DNA from: Scleroderma bovista
Lineage: Eukaryota > Basidiomycota > Agaricomycetes > Boletales > Sclerodermataceae
DNA: 25,067 nucleotides
Assembly: GCA_037178675.1 (NCBI GenBank)
Contig: JAYMGJ010000519.1
Span: 1 to 25,067, forward strand
Direction of reading: 5' to 3'
The notes under the pieces were generated by a model, which was not told the origin of the DNA, ran no database searches, and saw only the letters and a program-made list of their open reading frames with translations. Positions within the stretch are counted from its first letter, which is position 1. Every line of letters begins with the position of its first letter. Shown piece after piece: positions 17,678 to 25,067 of the stretch. Position numbers and translations under genes: made by a program.

Positions 17678-19318
17678 GCCTTCTGGCTCCTAGACTCTGG
17701 CGCATCACGCCACTTCACCGGTGACATAGGTGATTTCGCCTCCTATAATGCGCTAAAGCGAGCGCACTACGCCAAAACGGCTAATGGTGTAGCACTGATT
17801 GCTGGCATTGGCACGGTATTACTCCGGTGCCTAGACCACAACTCAGGGGATGAGAAAGTCATAACACTCACCCAAGTGCTGCATATGCCAGGCGCTACTG
17901 CACGCCTCATTTCTATGGGCGAAATGCTCCAGCGTAACTACAAGGTCACTGGCAATAAGCGAGGCATTAGCCTCATTCATAAAGCTGAACGCCTATGGTT
18001 TGGACCAGACCCAGAAAACAATCGCAACATCATTTTCGGGATTAGATCTATCCCGATAATTAGATCTAACTATATTGCCTCCGTGAGCAAAGTCAACTAC
18101 GACATTATGCACTGGAGATTTGGGCACCCCTCGAAGGAAGTACTCCGGTGCGTGCAAAAACATATGCAGCACTTCCTGGAGATTCACTTTCCTACTGAGG
18201 ATTGTGTTTGCCCTGGATGTGCTCTTGGCAAGATGCCCAATCGAGCTTTCCCAGAAAATGAAAGACGTGCTTCCAAGCCCTTTGAGCTGGTGCACTCTGA
18301 CCTAAAATCCTTCCCGGTTACGTCGTACCGGAAGTTTAGATATGTTATCACCTTCTACGACGACTATACTTCTCACGCCTGGACTATGCCTCTTCGCTCC
18401 AAAGCTGCAGCGATTACGGCTGCCAAAGATTTCCTTGAAATGGTGCGCGTCCAACATGATACGCATGTCGTTGGATGGATGTCCGATGCCGGCGGAGAGT
18501 ATAAATCTGATCTGTTTGATCGAGCACTCCTTGAGAAAGGAATTAAAATATATCAAAGTGCTCCAAGAACTCCCATGCAGAATGGCCGCGCCGAGCATTT
18601 AGGGCGCACTCTCATGGATAAAGCTGAGTCTATGCGGCATCAAGCCTGCATCCCTGACTCCTGGTGGGAATTTGTGTTCGCTCATGCAACCCACATTTAC
18701 AACCGTACTCCGGTAGCTCGCCTGCGATGGCGCACCCCCCATGAAATGCTTAAGGGGGAGATGCCTAACATCGACCACCTATGTGTGTTTGGCTGTGGAG
18801 CATTTGTATACCTCCCAGCAACGGCTAGAGCAAATAAGATGGCTCCCAAGTCAGAGCTTATGACTTATGTTGGTGTTGCCCCTGGCAATGAGCGCAACCT
18901 TTTGTTCATGCACTCCACCAATGCAGTATTTACCGCTGCTCACGCCGTCTTTGACGAGCGTCACTTCCCTCGCTGCCCCAAAAACAGGCGCGAACCTCTT
19001 GAGAACCCTTTCGGAAGGGCAAATCCGAAACCAGCCACTGATCGACCAGGGAATTCCCCTGATGATACCGACAGTGATGACGATGTGGAACACGACCATG
19101 GCTACCCACATCCCCAAGCGCAGGATGACAATCCAAAGCGCGAGGACCCTGAGGCTCCTGAGGAAGAGGCTAGTCAAATAAATCCTCCCCGTACACCATC
19201 TCCAGTGCCTCCACCGGCACCGAGAACACCTTCACCGGCGAGAAACCCACCACCTCCGGCACCGCAGCGCCCTGGCCGAGCTGAACGCCGCAGAATGCAC
19301 CACGACCTCCTGCAGTGA
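17678..19318 (+). pseudogene. pol: Copia protease and integrase (pol, part 1)
   Basis: Starts in the joining frame with WLLDSGASRHFTGD: the aspartic protease (Asp codon 17693-17695). Next is a GAG-pre-integrase zinc segment with HWRFGHPSKEVL and CPGCALGKM (HHCC type). The integrase core follows: HSDLKS, MSDAGGEYKS and NGRAEHLGRT supply the D, D and E of the DDE triad, all present. After DERHFPRCPKN comes a Pro-rich linker. TGA at 19316-19318 ends the frame (HHDLLQ-stop), and a further shift is needed to enter the RT frame near 19335-19350. Would cut the polyprotein and insert cDNA into the genome. Confidence 0.92.
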
Positions 19319-20380
19319 ATATCTCTGCCCGCCCCCAATGTGAACGTAGAGCGCCTTTGCGCCCCGGTAATGTGTATGGTGAGCGGCGACATCCCGTTGA
19401 GCAACTCCGGGATATCGAAAGTGCCTCTCGATGGCGAGAAACAGTGGGTGAGGCCCCTAGGCCCCCACAACCGGACACACCAGACCATGTTCCTGGTGGT
19501 TTCCCCGACACCTCTGCAACGCCCAGTGAGGAAGATGTGCAAAAGATGTGCGAGGAAGGGGGAGCAAACCTAGTCCGTTATCTGATGGGCAAAGCCCTCG
19601 AAACCCGCGACCCTCAATACGAGAGTGTCCGCAACTGGTCCTATAAGGACATTGCTCACTTACCCCAAGCTGAGCAGAAACTCTGGCGACTTGCTTGCCA
19701 AGAAGAGCTCAACGTGCTACAAAAGCACAAGGTCTTTGAGTTAGTTGACCATCCCCAAGACCGGAAGGTCATAAAGAATCGATGGGTCTTCGACATGAAG
19801 TCGGATGGCCACAAGAAAGCCCACTTAGTAGCGAAAGGCATCTCCCAGGTCGAGGGATTAGATTTCAACCAGGTCTTCTCACCAGTTGTGCGCTTTGAAA
19901 CAGTGCGCCTCATGCTTGCGCTTGCCACACTTGAAAACTGGTATATCACTGGACTCGATGTTTGGAGCGCCTACTTGTATGGCAAGCTCGACGAAGAGAT
20001 CTACATGGAACAACCCGAAGGGTTTGCAGTTCCCGGGCAAGAGCGCAAAGTGCTCCGCCTCTGGCGTGCCCTCTATGGCCTCAAACAGGCTGGCCTAGCT
20101 TGGTGGCGCACACTCGATGAGTCTCTCAAAGAGCTCGGGTTTGAGCGCCTTAAGTCTGAAGCAGGCATCTTCTTCTACAAGAAGAAAGGCACCAACATCA
20201 TCATTGGTATCATCTATGTTGACAACGCACTATTCTGTGGCCCTAACAAGGCTGTTGTTGATGCCATCAAAGCGCAGTTCATGCGCAAATGGGAGTGCAG
20301 AGACCTTGGAGAACCTAAGGAGTTCCTCCGTATGCGAATCACTCGCAAGGGTCGCGCTATCCACTTGGACCAATGCGCGT
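19319..20380 (+). pseudogene. pol: Copia reverse transcriptase (pol, part 2), active site altered
   Basis: The frame starting ATG 19315 is out of register with the integrase; recognisable RT begins near 19340 and is clear from WRLACQEELNVLQKHKVFEL (RVT_2-type start), then NRWVFDMKSDG, HLVAKGISQVEGLDF, TGLDVWSAYLYGKLDEE (first catalytic Asp) and LRLWRALYGLKQA. The YVDD box reads IYVDNALF (codons 20221-20226, GAC AAC): the second catalytic Asp is Asn, which should abolish polymerase activity. Ends at GCGT (20377-20380), where a solo LTR enters; RNase H continues at 22728. The apparent tail to 20427 is LTR sequence. Confidence 0.93.
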
Positions 20381-20894
20381 TGTCACGCACCAAACGTGTT
20401 TGGTACTGTGGACATGGAGAAAGTTAGCCGATGAAACTAATGCGAAGAACGCACACCCAAGATCTGTTGAAAGATTGTCCTGACTTGAGGGATACAGACA
20501 GCCCTCGCTATCCATATCATGCAAAGTCATGACTATCCTTATGCGAAGGATGAATACAAGCTTGTCATAGCCATCTATCGCACAAGAATGACTGTCCTGG
20601 AGCAAGAGATGAATGCCATCATCTGGCAGTCATCCCTCGCACAAGAACCGCCAAGAAGCAGAAGAATCCAAGGATTGATGATCATTTCAGTATGAGAGAG
20701 GAATGCAACCTACTGCAGTCCAACTCCCATACAAGAACAACCAAAGAAGCAGGAGAAACGAAGGAGAAACGAAGGAGAAAAGGAAGAATCATTTTTAGCG
20801 CCCAAATGTCAAATTTAGGTGCCCAGTGCCGGCATTCCGATATTTTGAATAGCTCCGCCATTTTTGAAGCTATCAATCATGTGACTATACCATC

Positions 20895-21392
20895 ATGGAG
20901 CCTAGACCGTGGTCTATCTGCCCGTCAAGTTCCGACGTAAATCCGTTCATTTCCCACGGAGATATTCCACCCGCAATCCAGACACCCGCTTCATCACTCA
21001 CTATGGAGTCCACATTTTCTCTGGAACGTTTCTCCGCTATTGCAGCAGACCTCAACTATGTCCTGCTCTTGGGACAGCCTCTCCCTGAGCTCCTGTGTAC
21101 TGTCTGGTACATATCTTCCCAGCCTTCTCCCTCAGTCCCTCTCGTTCTCGGTCAGCGCGTTCTCCTCGTCAGTCCTGCGTCGCGCACATACTTTGGACGT
21201 CTCAAGTCTATCGTTAGACTTGAAAATTCATACCTGGTCGTCTCTGTGTCTCCTGAGTCCTCTGCATATGGTCCTTTCATCCCAGAGTCCTGTCACATCC
21301 ATCTCCCTCTATCATTCATCTCGCTTCCCTGGACACATCGAATCCGCTACTTGCGATTCTCTTCCCTGCTATCCCGCAACAAACACGAATGA
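20895..21392 (+). CDS. Unknown ORF inside solo LTR C
   Basis: 165 codons from the first ATG; a second in-frame ATG at 21003 (MESTFSLERFSAIAADLNYV) would give about 129. The residues look protein-like, not repeat-derived: VLLLGQPLPELLCTVWYISS, LGQRVLLVSPASRTYFGRLK. I recognise no domain. It could be a small protein carried in the LTR, or a captured gene piece, or chance. Not found in the other gypsy LTR of this window. Confidence 0.35.
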   Translation: MEPRPWSICPSSSDVNPFISHGDIPPAIQTPASSLTMESTFSLERFSAIAADLNYVLLLGQPLPELLCTVWYISSQPSPSVPLVLGQRVLLVSPASRTYFGRLKSIVRLENSYLVVSVSPESSAYGPFIPESCHIHLPLSFISLPWTHRIRYLRFSSLLSRNKHE

Positions 21393-22155
21393 AACAGTGC
21401 TCTAGAACCCTTCTTAGGAGCCCTAATAGAGTACAGAACCTTCCCCTTACTGCTCAAGGGAAGACTGCACTTCGGGAGCACCAAATTTCGCGTTTTTGCT
21501 CTACAGAAGCTCAATCCAAGGGATTTGTGACACTCTGTGACCAGCTGTGACTCTACTTGTCATTCCAGGCCCCCTGACACTGCTCTTCTGGTCGGATCAA
21601 TTCTTTTATTATCCCCCAGCCACTCCCATCAGTGGCACTGCTTCAGAAGCTCATCTCCAGATCTAAAGTTCAATAAATCATAGGTTGTGCTTCCCTTCTT
21701 TCTGAGTCACACAGAGTCACTCTGGCTCACTCTGACTCACTCTGCTGCGCATTATTCATCCCCTCTTGGCATTACTAATCCCCATTACTCCCCTTACCAA
21801 TCACTTACCAATCATCCTTCAAATCATGCTTATCATGCTGCTTATCAATTCATGACTCATGCCCCTATGATTCATATGCATTATGTCATCGCATATGCTC
21901 ATTTAGCTTCGATCTACTCATCCCCTGCTTTCCCCCCCTCTCTTTTGGGCCCCATGCAATGATTTTTCCATATTCTTGGTTATACACCCCTTTTTACCTA
22001 TGTTTTTGCTCTTTCCCTTGGCTCAGCAGCTTGTTCAGGCTCTCCCCATCGATGACTCAGCCTGATTACACTGCTTATCAATCACTTACCAATTTCTTAC
22101 CAATCACTTACCAAGCACTTAGTCATTTGTGCTTACAGGGCCACAGCCCCTCCTG

Positions 22156-22163
22156 TATATAAA
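22156..22163 (+). promoter_or_regulatory. TATA box in solo LTR C
   Basis: TATATAAA, at the same place relative to shared LTR blocks as TATTTAAA at 8616. AATAAA follows at 22205-22210 and could be the polyadenylation signal of the R region. Confidence 0.6.
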
Positions 22164-22727
22164 CCAGCAGCCAAAGGCTGCAAGGAAGTGTCTGCTTCCC
22201 CCTCAATAAAGCGACCACATTCACTCTCCCTCTCTGTCTATAAGCTCTATCTCTGTCTTTGGACTTGTAGGTCACTCAGTGCTGGCCTAAAGCTCCTATA
22301 TTGTTGTTTATCAGATATATCTTGTATCTGATCATTTCTCTAGGCTCAAGCGCAGTCTAGCATCACTGTCCACTCCATCCCATCACTGTCCATCGCATTC
22401 TTGAAGCAGGAACTGTCCCCTTGCTTCCCTGTTGCTCCATCACTGCTGTTACACCCCTGTTGCCAATCTATCATCGCTCTTCTATCCCAGGACTCTTCCT
22501 AACCACTGTGGTAGGCTGAAGAGGAGTCAATACCATCCCCAGTCGCATTCCATCCCCATCAGAAGCTCTTCCCTTCCCTCCTGCATCCTGCCTGAAGGCG
22601 TGCAGCACATCCCCCTGAGGAGATTAAATACCAGAAACGCAAAGGAAGACCACCACTCGCATATTGCTGTCATTTGGTGTTGGTTGTTGGTTGTTCTGAC
22701 CTCTTCCCTCACTTAGGCGCACAGCGT

Positions 22728-23521
22728 ACCTCCAAAAGGTCGTCGAACGCTGCGGCATGCTCAATGCAAAGTCCGCAAGCACCCCACTGCCGGCTGGCTA
22801 CTATGCCGCCAAAAATACAGAGCCTGTTGATGCAGAACTCTGCTCCCGTTTCCAGACGGTTATTGGGTCCCTTCTGTACCTTATGTTAGGCACTAGGCCC
22901 GACATTGCCTTTGCAGTCACCCATCTCTCGCGCCATGCCACGAACCCATCCCAGGACCACCTATCCAAGGCACTTTATATTTGTCGCTACTTGATTGGTA
23001 CACCTAATTACTCCCTAGTGTACAATGGTGGATCCGGTGCTGGCCTGATTGCATGCACGGACTCAGATTGGGGATCAGACCCTATCTCTCGCCTCTCGCA
23101 GACAGGTTTCTACCTGAAACTTGCAGATGGCTTGATCAGTTGGACTTCTCGTGCGCAGAAGACTATTGCGTACTCGTCCACTGAGGCTGAATACATGGCT
23201 TTGAGCGATTGCGCTCGCCAAGTCACCTGGATTCGGAGTCTACTCGGTGAGCTCGGCTATAAGCTGAAAGCTATCCCAATTTGCGGTGATAATCAGGGGT
23301 CCATATTCATGGCATCCAACCCTGTAACGGAGCCTCGCTCCAAGCACATCGACATCCGCTACCACAGAATCTGCGAGTCAGTCGCGAAAGGTAACGTGGA
23401 ACTATTTTTTATTGATGGTGCTGAGAATCCTGCCGATCTGCTCACCAAGAACTTACCCTGTGAAAAATTCGCGAAGTTCAGAGCTCAACTAGGCTTACAG
23501 TTTCCCTCTGGCAGCATCTAG
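22728..23521 (+). pseudogene. pol: Copia RNase H and C-terminal RT (pol, part 3)
   Basis: In the joining frame it opens with YLQKVVERCGMLNAKSASTP, then FQTVIGSLLYLMLGTRPDIA (end of RT), then RNase H: TDSDWGSDPISRLSQTGF, YSSTEAEYMALSDCARQ, CGDNQGSIFMASNP and RSKHIDIRYHRI. The acidic residues of the RNase H site (D, E, D) are present. Ends ENPADLLTKNL, the normal copia C-terminus, with TAG at 23519-23521. An inner ATG (22757) gives a frame of 254 codons, but it is only a fragment. Confidence 0.93.
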
Positions 23522-23556
23522 CGCCTTATTCGCTGAAGTGCTCTACATGCAGCACA

Positions 23557-23567
23557 GCGAGGGGGAG
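23557..23567 (+). other. Copia polypurine tract
   Basis: GCGAGGGGGAG directly before TGTTGAAG of the 3' LTR; would prime plus-strand synthesis. Confidence 0.8.
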
Positions 23568-23855
23568 TGTTGAAGTCGCACGTGCACCCGGCGTAAACCA
23601 TCGACAAAGTGCGCACAAGACTGCGACCCATATTAGTGTAGACTTAGTAATAGTCCTCTTTAGAGTAGATGTTACATGTCACACATCACATGTCACAGTC
23701 ACGCGTCACATTATTTGTTATATATAAACAGTGGACATCGCTTATATAATATAACAGCTCTTAACCAGCTACCGCTACCATCTCAGGTTGTGCACTCCAC
23801 CCAACAGGTGAGTTGGAGTAGCAGTTCCTCTATGTATATAGGTATTGCTTCAACA
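23568..23855 (+). repeat. Copia 3' LTR (288 bp)
   Basis: From TGTTGAAG after the polypurine tract to CTTCAACA before the target copy GGAGT. The first 203 bp match the 5' LTR. The last 85 bp, absent from the 5' LTR, contain CACCCAACAG followed by GTGAGT (about 23806), which looks like a splice donor. TATATAAAC lies near 23730. Confidence 0.88.
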
Positions 23856-24372
23856 GGAGTTCCACCTATTTTGGATGATTTTGTCGAACCATTTGCCGGT
23901 CGGCAATGTTACACCGTCTTTGATCTCTTTTCCGGATTTGATGCCCGCCAACTGCATCCCAATAGTCAAGATCTCACATCATTCATGACTCCCCTTGGTC
24001 TCTTACGACATACTGCCATGCCACAAGGCTACACCAACTCTCCTTCCGAATTCCAGAATTGTACTAGTTTCATCTTACAGGATGAGATCCCGCACGTAGC
24101 CAATGTATTCATTGACGATCTTCCCATCAAAGGCCCTGAAACATGCTATAACAATGCCAATGGCAACGCTGAAACCCTGCTGGCCAACCCAGGGATTCAT
24201 CGCTTCATTTGGGAACATGCTGTAGATGTGCACCGGATTATGCATCACTTTGCGCATGCAGGCGGAATGTTCTCTGGTCTGAAGACCCAACTCTGCCATC
24301 CTCATGTTTTGATTCTTGGCCAAGAATGCCATCCTGATGGTCGCTCTCCCTTTTGTGAGGTGAACTGGCAAA
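23856..24372 (+). pseudogene. pol: Gypsy reverse transcriptase, palm (pol, part 3)
   Basis: Resumes the frame left at 14003. Seen: GVPPILDDFVEPFAGRQ, then YTVFDLFSGFDAR with the first catalytic Asp, MPQGYTNSPSEFQN and VFIDDLPIKGP, the FIDD version of the catalytic box, intact. Then HPHVLILGQECHPDGRSP. A small shift follows near 24350 (poly-T) and a TGA lies at 24361 in the corrected frame, probably an old Arg codon. Cut at 24372 by an LTR-like insertion. Confidence 0.88.
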
Positions 24373-24665
24373 ACTCAACACTAGACAAGAGTCACAAAAG
24401 ACTCAGTACTTCTGTGCAAACAGAGACTTCATTTAACTAACCTAGACAAGAGTCACAAAAGACTACATAGGTCAGTATTATAGTAAATGAATGTGTAGAG
24501 TAGCCTTACCTCAGTACTTCTGTGCAAACAGAGACTGAGGTACGAAACGAAAGAAAACATCCTATAAAGAATGACCGTGATTATGTAAGGAATGCTCGGC
24601 ATGTCCATACTAAGAATAAGGAAAAATGGTACTGTAGGGACCGGGAATTTCAACACTCCCGACCA
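24373..24665 (-). mobile_element. Copia-type solo LTR 3 (293-bp insertion)
   Basis: Bounded by TGGCAAA at 24366-24372 and 24666-24672; removing it brings RT and RNase H text to the spacing normal for the family. On the minus strand the LTR-like start TGTTGAAATTCCCGG lies at about 24655, preceded by a purine run (GGGAG), and AGTGTTGA recurs at the other end, so the true LTR ends are unclear and the 7-bp duplication is not typical of copia. TATA lies at 24563-24566 on the minus strand. Confidence 0.6.
24381..24539 (-). other. Intron-bearing and intron-less copies of LTR leader, LTR 3
   Basis: Minus strand: a segment starting CTCAGTCTCTG (24539 down to 24510), then GTAAGG...TACTGAC...TGTAG (24509-24463, 47 nt), then a 21-nt segment ending CTTGTCTAG (24462-24442). 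After 13 nt the first segment's 27 bases recur exactly (24428-24402), joined directly to the same 21 bases (24401-24381). All 48 bases are identical between the copies; only the intron-like part is missing. Confidence 0.9.
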
Positions 24666-24672
24666 TGGCAAA

Positions 24673-25067
24673 GTCTTAGATTGGCCTCCCCTTGCAACGC
24701 TGAAGGATGTGTGCTCATTTCTAGGTCTCTGTGGAACTGTGCACATCTGGATTGCCAACTATTCCCTCCTTGCTCGTCCTCTCATCAATCTCTACCATAA
24801 AGACACTCCTTTCGTTTGGGACACCCCCCAGCAAGACACTTTCAATGCCTTGAAGATCACTGTCTCTTCTGCTCCCTCCCTTCATCCCATCGATTATTCC
24901 ACAGATCTCCCTGTCATGCTCTCAGTCGACCCCAGCTATATCACCATCGGATTCACCCTGTCCCAGTATGATGAGTCTGGTCACAAATGTCCTGCCCGTT
25001 ATGGCTCACTTCCTATCAATGAATGTGAATCTCGCTATAGTCAGCCCAAACTTGAGTTATACAGTCT
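24673..25067 (+). pseudogene. pol: Gypsy RNase H region (pol, part 4), runs off the window
   Basis: Open frame from VLDWPPLATLKDV through CSFLGLCGTVHIWI, the connection region after the RT palm, then FVWDTPQQDTFNALK and VMLSVDPSYITIGFTLSQ, the first strands of the RNase H (Asp in SVDPS), ending ESRYSQPKLELY at the window edge. No stop is seen in this piece. Integrase is expected beyond. Confidence 0.9.

Larger units (their letters stand above)
20381..22723 (+). mobile_element. Solo LTR C (2343 bp), gypsy type
   Basis: Starts TGTCACGCACC and ends GGCGCACA, flanked by GCGT at 20377-20380 and 22724-22727. Removing it restores DQCA-YLQKV in the copia RT/RNase H. The right half matches the layout of the gypsy LTR at 8176-9178: CTTACCAATCACTTACC repeats, TATATAAA (22156-22163), ATTTCTCTAGGCTCAAG, ACCACCACTCGCA and a TTGGTGTTGG end. 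The left half (to about 21400) has no counterpart there and holds an ORF. Confidence 0.88.
14009..23855 (+). mobile_element. Ty1/copia LTR retrotransposon, inserted in the gypsy RT gene
   Basis: Bounded by TGTTGAAG (14009) and CTTCAACA (23855), which are inverted complements, and by target copies GAAGT (14004-14008) and GGAGT (23856-23860). Order gag, protease, integrase, RT, RNase H defines Ty1/copia. Three solo LTRs sit inside; taking them out leaves about 5.56 kb, a normal copia size. The shared 203 bp of its two LTRs differ at four sites, all transitions. Dead by RT active-site change, gag deletion, stop and frameshift. Confidence 0.93.
8176..25067 (+). mobile_element. Ty3/gypsy LTR retrotransposon, interrupted and truncated by the window
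   Basis: Order on the plus strand: 5' LTR, primer-binding site, gag with zinc knuckle, aspartic protease, linker, RT fingers (to 14008), RT palm (from 23856), RNase H (from about 24673) and the window edge. Protease-RT-RNase H order in the gypsy arrangement, and FIDD at the RT active site, support Ty3/gypsy. Integrase and 3' LTR lie beyond 25067. The coding region is broken by stops and frameshifts, so this copy cannot make its proteins. Confidence 0.9.

Noticed and set aside
17472..17680. Copia gag-pol intron upstream of the protease
   Set aside because: The block is a solo LTR with TSD CTGGT; it is also present at 347-640 in an unrelated place.
22432..22716. 94-codon frame near the end of solo LTR C
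   Set aside because: Lies in the R-U5 part shared with the other gypsy LTR, where the frame is not kept.
24373..24665. AGTGTTGA as an 8-bp target duplication of a smaller insert
   Set aside because: It would leave about ten extra residues in the gypsy RT/RNase H junction, whereas TGGCAAA gives the usual spacing.
1..25067. tRNA, rRNA or other structural RNA genes
   Set aside because: I looked for tRNA-like T-loop text and clover-leaf patterns by eye and found none I could support.

Overview
The window looks like a transposon graveyard from a filamentous fungus, most likely an agaricomycete (mushroom-forming basidiomycete). The clues are a broken NACHT-NTPase (NLR-like) gene of agaricomycete type, short fungal introns of about 47-53 nt with CTAAC-type branch sites, and Ty3/gypsy and Ty1/copia retrotransposons. 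I see no intact host gene. All coordinates were read by eye, so element ends may be off by a few bases.

Region 1 (1-1144): the remains of a minus-strand NACHT gene, split by a 294-bp solo LTR (347-640, target-site duplication GGGCC).

Region 2 (1145-8175): a noncoding foldback-like element with inverted ends (CATCAGCAAG...), mirrored minisatellite arrays and a near-perfect 24-bp-arm palindrome at its inner core. Its right-hand array is split by a second TIR element of about 3.9 kb (3743-7673), which has its own mirrored arrays. That inner element carries a 1233-bp solo LTR (5509-6741, TSD ATTAC) and a tandemly duplicated exon-intron-like unit.

Region 3 (about 8176-25067): a plus-strand Ty3/gypsy element that runs off the right edge. 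In order it has a 5' LTR, primer-binding site, gag with zinc knuckle, aspartic protease, a long low-complexity linker, reverse transcriptase and RNase H. Stops and frameshifts break it. Within the RT fingers sits a whole Ty1/copia element (14009-23855; TSD GAAGT/GGAGT). The copia element is itself split by three solo LTRs: 15592-17238 (TSD ACGC), 17389-17672 (TSD CTGGT) and 20381-22723 (TSD GCGT). Removing each insertion with one TSD copy rejoins the copia frame exactly. Without them the element is about 5.6 kb: gag, protease, integrase, RT, RNase H. Its RT motif is YVDN instead of YVDD and there is a stop plus frameshift between integrase and RT, so this copy is dead. A 293-bp LTR-like insertion (24373-24665) also splits the gypsy RT/RNase H.

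The most unusual signal is shared by three small copia-type LTRs (347-640, 17389-17672 and, on the minus strand, 24373-24665). Each holds a hairpin segment interrupted by a 47-48-nt sequence with all the marks of a fungal intron, and about 13-16 nt later a second copy of the same segment with exactly that intron missing. In two of the three, a TATA-like box lies 27-28 bp upstream of the first copy. This looks like an unspliced and a spliced form of the RNA 5' end captured side by side in DNA inside the LTR.
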